This document shows, one piece after another, positions 24,002-32,332 of a DNA stretch of 64,000 nucleotides; position 1 is the first letter of the stretch, and each line of letters starts with the position of its first letter. Position numbers and translations under genes: made by a program. The stretch spans positions 62,001-126,000 of the forward strand of contig QWPW01000001.1 in NCBI GenBank assembly GCA_003671025.1, written 5' to 3'. Under the pieces are notes generated by a model, which was not told where the DNA came from, did no database searches, and was given only the letters and a program-made list of their open reading frames with translations. The DNA is from Planctomycetota bacterium. GTDB taxonomy: Bacteria > Planctomycetota > Phycisphaerae > Phycisphaerales > SM1A02.

Positions 24002-26284
24002 TCAAGAGGCATTGTGAATCGCTCCTGTCCGCGTGAGGACCGCCCACGATGCGCCGTGAGGATCGTTCGAACAGAGCCATCGAGGAGTTGATGACGGCAC
24101 TGAATCAGCGACGGACCAATTGTTCACCAACAACGCAGCCAGTGGTGTTGCCGCGCCGAGTTCGGCAAGCTCAATGCAGGGAAACCGCTGAAAACCCCGC
24201 GAAAATCGTGCATCGCAAGGTCTCCCGAGGCAGCGCAGTAGCGGATGGTCAAACGGCGAATTGGTCGTCTGCCCGGTCTGTCCATCCAACGGTGCCACGC
24301 GAAGACGCCGACAAAGTTTCGCTGCCGCCGTGCCTGGTGAGCGCGCGCAGGTGACGCCGAGAACATGCTCGATCTCTAACAATGTTGGGCGCGTTGATCG
24401 TGTTTCATCGCTCGCGATTGGTTGCGCGCGCTCGAGCAAGATCGCCACTGCGCCAGACCGAAGCTCGATCGAGGCGCCGATGGCGCGACTGAGCACGCGC
24501 TCGACGATGGGGTGCGTTTCTTCGCCCGCCACAACGATTGCGCGGGTCCATGTGCCCAGGCGAATGCGCGCGCTTGCGAGCATGATCGCTTCAAGCGCCG
24601 CAGTGCGCCGTCCAATGACGCTCAGCGTCGACGCGTCAATTCCAAACGCGAGCGAACACTGCGCGCTGCCGATATTGGGAACGCTCTCCGCGAACAACAT
24701 GGGATTGGCCAGGTCGATTCCTGAACGCACGAGGTCGCGGTAGTAGCGCTCGGTGTAATCAGCGGTGCCGAACCAGTTGGCGGCGATGAGTGGAGTGGAG
24801 CGCAACTCGTCGGTCGTGAGATTCGTGCTCTCGATGAGGTCACGGACTGCGCCAATCATCAAGCGCGGAAGCAACGCGAGTCGACGCGACTTGGTTCGAT
24901 CAAGCAGAGGCGTGAGCGTGTCTTCCGAAAACGCTGGCCAAATCCCTCCTTCGCGCGCGCGTGCACGCAGTGCTGCAACGCCGCGACCTGCCGAAGAAAC
25001 TGCGCCCGCGGCGGTGATGCGAATCGTCGAGTCCGCAACAACGCGCGGCGCAAGGGTGGTGGAAACTTCAAGTCTCGCTTCGTTTGCGCGACTCACGCGC
25101 AGCGCCGCGTTGGCTCCACCAAAACCTGCGGAAAGCACGACGATCGATTGCACTGATCCGTTGCGCGTCGCGTCTTCGATGAGATCAAGATCCGGAAACG
25201 CCTCAGCATCGCGTCCGCGTCCGATGCTGCTGGGAATGAAATCGTTCTCCGCACAGCCGATGACACTTGCAAGTTCCAGCACGCCAGCGGCGCCGAGTGG
25301 ATGACCGAAGCGACTCTTGAGCGCAACCACTGGCACAGTCGCGAGCGCGCTTCCTACTGCCGCGCGATACGCCTCGTACTCCGCGCTGTCGTTGCCCGCA
25401 GTTCCCGTCGCGTGTGCCACGATGAGGTCGGGTGGTTTCACCTTGTGCGCGCCGTCGTATTCGAGCACCTGCGACAACGCGCGCGCCGCGCCGATTCCTT
25501 GCGGATGCGGCTGCGTGAGATGATGCGCGTCGCTGGTTTCTGCGCACGCTTCGATGACGCCGCGGATGTGCGCGCGCTCATGCTCGTCGAGATCAACGAG
25601 TCTTCGCAAGAGAAACAACGCAGCGCCTTCGCCGAGTTTCATCCCTTCGCGATCTTTCGCGAATGGACTCAACGGACCCGCGGCGACCAATTGCAAAGCG
25701 GAGAATCCGCCGTAGACAAACTCGCTGATGGGGTCGTATCCGCCGGCGATCACCGCGTCGACTTCGCCTGCTTGAAGCAACGTGCATGCATGCGAAACTG
25801 CAGTGAGCGCCGAAGCGCACGCGCATGACACCGTCATCGTCGGCCCAGTGATGGCACAGCGGCGCAGCGCACTACTCAACACGGAAGACGCGCAGCTGCG
25901 CGCGTAGGCGAGTTCGGCGTCGGTCATGCGTCCGTCGTTCTCCGCGCGAACTCCCGCCGCGCAGTGGCGCATTCCCGCGAGCGTCGTTCCCAGCGCGATT
26001 CCCCATCGATGCGGCGCACAAGCAATGGCGGTGTGATCTTCGCGTGTGAGCAGATTGTCGATCGCCGTTGCCAGAAGAATCTCAGCTCGCTCGGCGCCAC
26101 GCGGCTCTCCACAAAGCGCAACCTCGCCCGCGCCCGCATCGATGCGCGGAGTTTGCTCAAGAGCGCACGGCGTGCGAATGCCAACTTCATTGCGGCGCAG
26201 CGCGGCCACGGTTTCTTCAAGCGAATTGCCCAACGCAGTGCAAACGCTGATGCGGGTGATGACGATGGTGCTCAACGCGTTCAC
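24002..26284 (-). CDS. Fused ketosynthase and chain-length-factor-like protein
   Basis: A 760-residue protein made of two ketosynthase-fold halves. The N-terminal half (about 1-400) has a complete KAS II-type active site: Cys156 in TVSCACAS, His291 in HATGT, and Lys323/His328 in KSRFGHPLGAAG. The C-terminal half (about 420-760) keeps the fold signature VPNIGSAQCSLAFGI and a VVAGEE segment. There the catalytic Cys position reads TLSVIGRRTA, Gly558 in place of Cys, as expected for a chain length factor. In known aryl-polyene systems these are two separate proteins. Start GTG 26284 overlaps the upstream stop (GTGA); the frame also opens earlier, at 26335. Confidence 0.85.
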   Translation of the reverse strand: MNALSTIVITRISVCTALGNSLEETVAALRRNEVGIRTPCALEQTPRIDAGAGEVALCGEPRGAERAEILLATAIDNLLTREDHTAIACAPHRWGIALGTTLAGMRHCAAGVRAENDGRMTDAELAYARSCASSVLSSALRRCAITGPTMTVSCACASALTAVSHACTLLQAGEVDAVIAGGYDPISEFVYGGFSALQLVAAGPLSPFAKDREGMKLGEGAALFLLRRLVDLDEHERAHIRGVIEACAETSDAHHLTQPHPQGIGAARALSQVLEYDGAHKVKPPDLIVAHATGTAGNDSAEYEAYRAAVGSALATVPVVALKSRFGHPLGAAGVLELASVIGCAENDFIPSSIGRGRDAEAFPDLDLIEDATRNGSVQSIVVLSAGFGGANAALRVSRANEARLEVSTTLAPRVVADSTIRITAAGAVSSAGRGVAALRARAREGGIWPAFSEDTLTPLLDRTKSRRLALLPRLMIGAVRDLIESTNLTTDELRSTPLIAANWFGTADYTERYYRDLVRSGIDLANPMLFAESVPNIGSAQCSLAFGIDASTLSVIGRRTAALEAIMLASARIRLGTWTRAIVVAGEETHPIVERVLSRAIGASIELRSGAVAILLERAQPIASDETRSTRPTLLEIEHVLGVTCARSPGTAAAKLCRRLRVAPLDGQTGQTTNSPFDHPLLRCLGRPCDARFSRGFQRFPCIELAELGAATPLAALLVNNWSVADSVPSSTPRWLCSNDPHGASWAVLTRTGAIHNAS

Positions 26285-27246
26285 GGAGTAGCCTTCGCAG
26301 ACGCGGATGAGCGCAACGTGTCGATGGCCATCCACTGTCGTGGATAGCGACGAATCGCGCTCTCCATCGCAGCAACGAGTTCAAGTTGCGCGGGATGCTG
26401 AGCGACATCACGCGCCGTGAGTCGTTCTTGTTGGGTCTCGATGCAACGATCGGCCCACACGCGCAAACCCGTCGGAGTCCGCGCGCAAAACGTGGGAACA
26501 ATTGGTGATCCGTTTGCGCTCGCCAATCGCACCGGTCCTGAAGGAAGCGCAGCGTCGACCAGTCCTAGGAACGGCATTGGCGACGCGATTTGTCCTGGCA
26601 TGGTGCGATCAGCGTGGATCACCACGGCCTCGTCGGCTCGAAGCGCATCGCGCAACGCGACCCATGAGGAGATCCCATCCGCGACGGGATGTTCGATGAT
26701 GCCCAGTCGTCGACGATGTTCGCTGCGCGCTCGCTCGAAGCGCGGCATAGCGTCGGGTTGGAACAGAACATGCACGCGCGACTCGATCGTGCGCAACGTC
26801 GCCAACGCGGGTTCGAATGAACCAAGGTGAATGCCCGCGATGACCACTCCGCGGCGCAGTCGTCGTGCGGCGAGATAGGTCTCCGTTCCTTCCAACTGGG
26901 TGACTGGCGAATGTTTGGCTGGTTGGCGCGCGCCATGTTTCTGCAGCACCTCTGCGATAAACACTTGCATCGCGCCGAGCATGTCATACGCGCAACGTGC
27001 ACGCGCGAGTGCTGTGGAATCGGGGCCAAGCGCAAGCCCAGCGTTGAACATGAGATTGCGCCGCCAACTATGCGCACAGGCAAACGCACCCAACTGCACG
27101 AGTTTGCACGCAACCGGAGAAAGCACGCGCGCATCTTGCAGAATGCGATAGTAGATCTCATCAAACGCCAGATGCGCCGCGCGCTGGCCCATGCTCGGAG
27201 TCACGCGTGGAAGCGGAGGACGTGTTGCGCCACTGTCATCGCTCAT
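26281..27246 (-). CDS. LpxL/HtrB-family acyltransferase
   Basis: A 321-residue member of the lipid A late-acyltransferase family. The catalytic HX4E motif is HLGSFE, and VIHADRTMPG and the downstream GSPIVPTFCAR segment match the family. It lacks an obvious N-terminal membrane helix. In aryl-polyene loci, LpxL-like enzymes are thought to join the polyene acyl chain to a lipid or sugar carrier. Start ATG 27246 overlaps the PlsC-like stop (ATGA), and its own stop overlaps the KS-CLF start (GTGA). Confidence 0.87.
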   Translation of the reverse strand: MSDDSGATRPPLPRVTPSMGQRAAHLAFDEIYYRILQDARVLSPVACKLVQLGAFACAHSWRRNLMFNAGLALGPDSTALARARCAYDMLGAMQVFIAEVLQKHGARQPAKHSPVTQLEGTETYLAARRLRRGVVIAGIHLGSFEPALATLRTIESRVHVLFQPDAMPRFERARSEHRRRLGIIEHPVADGISSWVALRDALRADEAVVIHADRTMPGQIASPMPFLGLVDAALPSGPVRLASANGSPIVPTFCARTPTGLRVWADRCIETQQERLTARDVAQHPAQLELVAAMESAIRRYPRQWMAIDTLRSSASAKATP

Positions 27247-27926
27247 GCGCAGCTCGATTGTGGCGACGGCGCGATCGCCTCGGCCACTCGCGCGAGAAAC
27301 TGCGCGTGCGTTTCACCCTCACGTGCAGAGATCGGTGCACGGAAGCGCACCGTGACTCGATTGCGAAAGCGTGGGAAACGCTGCGATTTCGGCAGCGCCT
27401 GCAGTGTTCCATCGATGCGCACGGGAACGACGGTGCAACCAGTAGCGAGTGCAACCATGGCCACGCCGGGCTTGAGTGTTCCCAGCGCGCCTGTGCGCGA
27501 ACGTGTTCCTTCGGGATACATCGCCACCACATCGCCTTGCACAAGCGCTGCTGCAATCAAGTCGACGGCGCGCAATCCGTTCGCATCGCCAGTCGCGTCG
27601 CCGCCCACCAACACCGCACGAAAGACGCGCACCGCAAGTCCGTTGAGCATCCATCGCTCGAGGCGCTCTCGCATTGGTGCACCGGCCGCAGCCAGACGAA
27701 GACGGGGCCCGCTCGCGACGAAGCGCACGCGACGGCGGCAGGACAACGGAAGCGTGTAGTAGAGCACGCTGGTATCGGCATGACTTTGATGATTCGCGGC
27801 GACGATCAATCGGTCCGCCGCGACAACTGTTGCGAGTCCGCCTTCATCGATCACGGTGACCGTCGATAGCGTCGCGATGCGCAAGCCGTCGTAGAGCACT
27901 CTCGAAAACGTAGTCCAGAATGTCAT
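27243..27926 (-). CDS. PlsC-like 1-acylglycerol-3-phosphate acyltransferase
   Basis: A 227-residue acyltransferase. It carries the NHX4D motif as NHQSHAD, the GVAMVALATG segment, and the glycerol-phosphate-binding EGTRSR motif. It would transfer an acyl chain to a lysophospholipid-type acceptor at the membrane. Start ATG 27926 (MTFWTTFSRVLYDG) is used because the frame upstream belongs to the overlapping lipoprotein gene; start and stop overlap by ATGA. Xanthomonadin loci also encode such acyltransferases. Confidence 0.87.
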   Translation of the reverse strand: MTFWTTFSRVLYDGLRIATLSTVTVIDEGGLATVVAADRLIVAANHQSHADTSVLYYTLPLSCRRRVRFVASGPRLRLAAAGAPMRERLERWMLNGLAVRVFRAVLVGGDATGDANGLRAVDLIAAALVQGDVVAMYPEGTRSRTGALGTLKPGVAMVALATGCTVVPVRIDGTLQALPKSQRFPRFRNRVTVRFRAPISAREGETHAQFLARVAEAIAPSPQSSCA

Positions 27927-28522
27927 GGACGCGGTGCTTCCTGTGCAGATTTCGCCGTCGGTTGGGCCGTCGGTTGGGCCACGTCTTGTGCGTGGGTGAA
28001 GTCCAACTCGATGCGGGTCGTCCCTGCACAGACCACGAACGAGGCGCGCCTCCACGAGGGCGGGATCAGTGAGGAGCCGCCATTGGAAAACGCCCACGGA
28101 TCGCGAGGAATCCCCAAGATATTGCGCCGCAGCGAGCCACAATTCGTCGTGTCGTGGAACGAGGAAATCGCATAGCGCCCAGGGGCGAGATCGGTGATGG
28201 CGGTGATCTTGGAAGAATCGGCCGCGGCGACGCTCACCCCGCGCACCCACTCGCCGTCCTTCATAAACGTGGGTTCACTGCCCCACAACGCGATGTGAAT
28301 TGGTCCATCACCGTCGCTTTGTTTGACACCATTGAGTGCAATCTCAATGGTGCTCGTCGACACCATCGGAGGTTGCGCGAGCAGGGGCGCAGGAGTGCGC
28401 GCGTTGCCGGCACATCCCGCCATCAGCGCCGCTTGCAACAGCGAACGAAACAATGTTCGCGCGCGCGACCATCGAGTCGCCCCACGCGCATGTTGACTCT
28501 TGCTGAGAGGGCAATGCGTCAT
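27923..28522 (-). CDS. DUF2141-type lipoprotein
   Basis: A 199-residue probable lipoprotein. The N-terminus is long and basic, then FRSLLQAALMAGC gives a lipobox (LMAGC). The mature part shows the DUF2141 pattern: IHIALWGSE, APGRYAISSFHDTTN, NILGIPRDPWAFSNGG. DUF2141 proteins are small secreted beta-proteins of unknown function. It is the first gene of the minus-strand polyene operon and overlaps the PlsC-like start by ATGA. The ATG 28522 is preferred to TTG 28528. Confidence 0.78.
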   Translation of the reverse strand: MTHCPLSKSQHARGATRWSRARTLFRSLLQAALMAGCAGNARTPAPLLAQPPMVSTSTIEIALNGVKQSDGDGPIHIALWGSEPTFMKDGEWVRGVSVAAADSSKITAITDLAPGRYAISSFHDTTNCGSLRRNILGIPRDPWAFSNGGSSLIPPSWRRASFVVCAGTTRIELDFTHAQDVAQPTAQPTAKSAQEAPRP

Positions 28523-28551
28523 GCTCAATGTTTGATGTTACAACACCTCGC

Positions 28552-28953
28552 ATGAACAAACTCTTAAACTTTCTTTCGGTTCTCTGTGGTACCGCGGCGC
28601 TCACCATCACCGTCGTCGGGCTCACCGCCTGCGGCACCAACACGAACTATGTCGACCTCATGCGCGTGACTGGCGAGACTGAGCAAAGGATCATGTCTGA
28701 TGAAGCGACGTACCGCGCCGACGGCAACCTCAGTGACCGCGTTCGTGCCTGGTCCGACATCAAGAGACTGCGCGAAAAGCAGATGATCATGGCCCAACGC
28801 ATTCGCGTGGAATCGATGCCCGAGGTTCAAGCCAAGACCATGACTGTCGAGCAGGGCAACGCGAAAAAGGCGGAACTCGTGGCCGCTGCGACCGCGCGTT
28901 ACCAACAGGCGGAGGCGCTTCCGCGTCCCACCCAAGGCATAACCGCGATGTAA
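28552..28953 (+). CDS. Small lipoprotein of unknown function
   Basis: A 133-residue lipoprotein with signal peptide MNKLLNFLSVLCGTAALT and lipobox LTACG. The mature part is helical, charged and Gln/Ala-rich (VRAWSDIKRLREKQMIMAQRIRVE), probably a short coiled coil. No family is recognised. It starts 29 bases from the divergent DUF2141 gene, so the two share a promoter region. Confidence 0.65.
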   Translation: MNKLLNFLSVLCGTAALTITVVGLTACGTNTNYVDLMRVTGETEQRIMSDEATYRADGNLSDRVRAWSDIKRLREKQMIMAQRIRVESMPEVQAKTMTVEQGNAKKAELVAAATARYQQAEALPRPTQGITAM

Positions 28954-29010
28954 GGATTCCAAGTGCGGCGCGCCGCTGTTGATCTCGCCCTCGCTTGCCG
29001 ACCTTGCGAC

Positions 29011-30249
29011 TCATAGGCCGGCGGCGGCGAGGTCAATGGTGGTGCCCGCGGCAATGACCGCGGGTTCAAGTTGCGCGGCACGCGTTGACGTGCGCAGCAT
29101 CGCGATGAGCCGCGCGAGGTCGCTCGCAATGGGCGCAGTGAACGACATCGGAACCTCGGTCATCGGGTGGAAAATCCCTAACGTGGTCGCGTGTAGCGCT
29201 TGTCGCGTGAGCAGGATTTCATCGGTGTCTCCGCCGAGATCGCGGTCGCGTGGATGCTTTCCGCCGTAGAGATCATCGCCGACGATGGGGTATCCGATGA
29301 ACGACATGTGCACGCGAATTTGATGCGTGCGTCCGGTCTTGAGTTCGAGTTCCACCAGCGCGAACTTGTCACCGCGCGTCGAGAGATAGCGTTCGCGTAC
29401 CCGCGCAATCGTGACTGACGCTTTGCCGGTCTCATCGAAGCGCACCGTGTTTTTCTCTTTGATCACGGGATGCTTGCCGATGGGCAGGTTGATGTTTTCC
29501 ACGTCGCGTTCTGGCCAATCGTGGACCAACGCGAGATAGCGTTTGTCGGTGCGACGCATCTCAAACTGCTTGCCGAGGCGCCAGTGCGCAGTGTCGTTCT
29601 TCGCGCTCACGATCGCGCCCGAAGTAAATTTGTCGAGGCGATGCACGATGCCCGGACGCGCGAATTCTTCGCCGACCTTGGAGAGCTCGCCGCCCGAAAT
29701 GAACTTGAAGCGCCACGCCAAAGCGTTGACCAACGTGCCCGACTTGTGACTGCGCGCAGGATGCACGATGAGTCCCGCAGGCTTGTTGACCACGATGATC
29801 GCGTCGTCTTCGAAGATCACATCAAGCGGAATATCTTCGGGTGCAATCGCGCCCGAGGGCGGCGGTGGCAGAATCGCCACGACGCGATCACCCTTGCGCA
29901 ACTTGGTGGAACTCTTGGGCACGCGACCGTTGACGGTGATCGCTTCTTCTTCGATCAAACGCTGGATTTGGGTGCGCGAAAGAAAGGGCACGCGATCGAC
30001 CAAGTAGCGATCGATGCGCTTCAGCACATCTTTGGGCAACTCAAACTCGACGCTGATCGGCGACTCGTCATCGCGCGTGGAGTTCAGTTCGTACAGCGCA
30101 AAGAGCGCGTCGCGATCGACGATGCCGTTGGCACCGATGACTCCCTCAGTGTGATCGACACTCTTGGCGCGCGGGGTCGTTGACTCGACGCCTTGCGGCG
30201 CGCGAGGCATCGACGCCTCATCGTCTTCTTCTTCGCTGAATTCGTTCAC
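29011..30249 (-). CDS. RluA/RluD-family pseudouridine synthase
   Basis: A 412-residue enzyme that converts uridine to pseudouridine in rRNA. It has an N-terminal S4 RNA-binding domain (KRIDRYLVDRVPFLSRTQI...), the IIVVNKPAGLIVHPA motif, the catalytic aspartate in VHRLDKFTSG, RYLALVHDW and GRTHQIRVHM. The first 70 residues are an acidic extension not found in E. coli RluD. GTG 30249 is the likely start, 4 bases after the upstream TPR-like stop; the frame remains open to 30351. Position specificity cannot be given. Confidence 0.9.
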   Translation of the reverse strand: MNEFSEEEDDEASMPRAPQGVESTTPRAKSVDHTEGVIGANGIVDRDALFALYELNSTRDDESPISVEFELPKDVLKRIDRYLVDRVPFLSRTQIQRLIEEEAITVNGRVPKSSTKLRKGDRVVAILPPPPSGAIAPEDIPLDVIFEDDAIIVVNKPAGLIVHPARSHKSGTLVNALAWRFKFISGGELSKVGEEFARPGIVHRLDKFTSGAIVSAKNDTAHWRLGKQFEMRRTDKRYLALVHDWPERDVENINLPIGKHPVIKEKNTVRFDETGKASVTIARVRERYLSTRGDKFALVELELKTGRTHQIRVHMSFIGYPIVGDDLYGGKHPRDRDLGGDTDEILLTRQALHATTLGIFHPMTEVPMSFTAPIASDLARLIAMLRTSTRAAQLEPAVIAAGTTIDLAAAGL

Positions 30250-30253
30250 AGCA

Positions 30254-31111
30254 TCAGCCGCCAGCGCCGGGCGCTGGAGTTGGGGCCGGAGTTGGAATCG
30301 GCGCAGCGTCAGGCGTCTTTGAAGCCGCCGCGTCTTGCGCCTTCTGCTCATTGATCAATTGCTGGAAGAGATCGTCCGTCGCGGTTGCCGCAGGCGCTGC
30401 ATCGACAGGCTTCACCAACAACTCCGATTGCTTAGGCATCGAAATCGCCGTGGCCAACCCAGTCATGCCGCTGATGCGCATGTTCGCGACTTCGACAAAG
30501 CGAGGCCATCGATCGCTCGCGACGGTGATCGCTTCTTGGAGAAATTTCGTCGCGCCGTCAAAATCGCCACGACACTCTGCGACAGCGGCGCGGCCAAAGA
30601 GGCTCGGAACCACAATCACAGCAGCGCGCGTGCGGTCGCCACCAGTCACTTTCGTGGCGATTTCCGCGGCCTTGGCGTAGTCTTCATCGGCGGCATCGAG
30701 CGCGATCTTGCGACCAGCTTCATCAAGCGCGATCGCCGCAGTTTCACCCGCAGCAGGAACGAGCACGCCAGTTTGCACTTGTTGCAGACGGCGATCGGCC
30801 GCTTGCATGAGCGCCATCATCGCGGCTTGCGGAACATCGGCGTGATCCTTGGCCACTTGCTCATACGCTTCGGGCAGCGTCGCCTGCGCGAGATCGCCCC
30901 ACGCGGCACTGGTCTTGCTTGTGTTCTTGCGTTCCCAATAGTTGTAACCCAACACGGCGCAAGCGATGAGCAGCACGACCAACAGGTAGTTGTGTCCCTT
31001 GCTCTTGAGCCAAAACACAAAGTCATCATTCAGACGACTCTCGGTCAGGTCCTGAGTTTGCACCTGGCTCATGCGCTTACGGTCGAGTTTGCGATCCGAT
31101 TTGGGGTCCAT
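30254..31111 (-). CDS. Single-pass membrane protein with TPR-like domain (YfgM-like)
   Basis: A 285-residue protein. The N-terminal 35 residues are charged, followed by one TM helix (YLLVVLLIACAVLGYNYW), then an Ala-rich helical region with TPR-like pairs (AAEIATKV..., GRAAVAECRGDFDGATKFLQEA) and a Pro/Ala-rich tail. The layout resembles YfgM, the periplasmic TPR protein linked to the Sec translocon, but the match is to architecture and not certain. ATG 31111 or ATG 31072 could be the start. The stop lies next to the pseudouridine synthase start. Confidence 0.65.
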   Translation of the reverse strand: MDPKSDRKLDRKRMSQVQTQDLTESRLNDDFVFWLKSKGHNYLLVVLLIACAVLGYNYWERKNTSKTSAAWGDLAQATLPEAYEQVAKDHADVPQAAMMALMQAADRRLQQVQTGVLVPAAGETAAIALDEAGRKIALDAADEDYAKAAEIATKVTGGDRTRAAVIVVPSLFGRAAVAECRGDFDGATKFLQEAITVASDRWPRFVEVANMRISGMTGLATAISMPKQSELLVKPVDAAPAATATDDLFQQLINEQKAQDAAASKTPDAAPIPTPAPTPAPGAGG

Positions 31112-31348
31112 GGGATGGACTCTATCGGCTCAGCGAGTTTCGCGCCCGAGTGGATGTCGAAGATCTGCGTCGGTGCGCCAACATGCGCAAAGAACTGCAC
31201 GTGCTCATAGTGGCAGCGGCGTTGCGTGCGCCGCGTCATCGCGGGAGCCCGCCTCGAGGCGTTGCTCGGAAAGCCCGTGTTTTCGCGGGGATTCATGCGA
31301 TTTTGCTGATTCGTGCGCCGCGCTCACTCGGGCAAGGTCATGCGGGCG

Positions 31349-32236
31349 TCACCGCTGAGCGCGTTGATTCCGAGAAGTCTGCGCCGCCAACACGAGTTCC
31401 GCGGCATCGGCAAATCCATCGCGGTCATGATGACCCGCCACAGTGCGCGCGACGGCTTTGATGCGTGGGTCCGCGTTTTCCATCGCGATGCCCCAACCCG
31501 CTTGACCAACCATTTCGAGATCGTTGAGTCCATCACCGATGGCCACGGTTTCTGCAGGATCAATCCCGTAACGCTGGCAGAGTGCTTCGATCGCGGTCCA
31601 CTTGTTGACGTCTTTGCTGAAGGTCTCGAGCAGATGCGTTTCACTTCCGATCGCAGCCTCAGCAGTCAACGCCGACCAATGTTGCACCACCACGTGTTCG
31701 CCGAAGTCGCGTTGCACTTCGCCCGCGATTTCTCCGAGCACACTGCCCAACGCGATTGTTCCCACGCGCACCGTGTGTTCGTCGGCGTGATGCTCAGTGA
31801 TGGAAGCGATGCGGCGATACTTCACTGGCAGCGTGCGAAACCACCAGTCTGTCGCAGCGTCGAACGGTTGATCGCCGACCATCACATAGTCGATGCCCGC
31901 TTCGGTGTGATCTTGCAGGAGATGCGCGAGATGTCCGTGGCGCGCGAGAACTCCCGCAAGCGCGCGCACGAGTTCCGGGGCGATGGTGCGGCGAATCACC
32001 ACTGATCCATCTTTCGCATCGTGAATCAGAGCGCCGCCCGCAGTGATGGCGTGACCCGCGTGGGCGATGAGGTCGAGCACGAACGAACATTCGGGCAACG
32101 AGCGTCCTGTCGCAGGAATCACCTCAATTCCCGCGTCTTGCAAGCGGCGAATCATGGTGAGATTGCGCTCGCTCACGCGGCCGCTGCGGTCGAGGAGCGT
32201 TCCATCAAGATCGGTGACGAGCAGTTTGTAGCGCAC
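31349..32236 (-). CDS. HAD-superfamily (Cof-type IIB) phosphatase
   Basis: A 295-residue hydrolase with the four HAD motifs: LLVTDLDGTLLD (nucleophile Asp), PATGRS, the Lys in FSKDVNKW, and GDGLNDLEMV with a downstream GWGIAMENA. The capped IIB type acts on sugar phosphates or FMN/PLP-like substrates; the substrate is unknown. The start is set at GTG 32236 (VRYKLLV); the frame continues upstream without family sequence. It is divergent from the large oxidoreductase-like gene. Confidence 0.88.
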   Translation of the reverse strand: MRYKLLVTDLDGTLLDRSGRVSERNLTMIRRLQDAGIEVIPATGRSLPECSFVLDLIAHAGHAITAGGALIHDAKDGSVVIRRTIAPELVRALAGVLARHGHLAHLLQDHTEAGIDYVMVGDQPFDAATDWWFRTLPVKYRRIASITEHHADEHTVRVGTIALGSVLGEIAGEVQRDFGEHVVVQHWSALTAEAAIGSETHLLETFSKDVNKWTAIEALCQRYGIDPAETVAIGDGLNDLEMVGQAGWGIAMENADPRIKAVARTVAGHHDRDGFADAAELVLAAQTSRNQRAQR

Positions 32237-32332
32237 GAGACGAATGGTACCGAAGGTTGCTGCGTCACTAGAGCGCGCGACTTGCTGACGCAGAACGCGC
32301 CAAAGTGCGAGTGATCGCTTTACACTCTCGAG

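Noticed and set aside
27243-28250. 335-residue frame starting at 28250 for the PlsC-like protein
   Set aside because: The extra N-terminal 108 residues are Arg/His-rich and overlap the DUF2141 gene in another frame; the start at 27926 with an ATGA overlap fits the operon.
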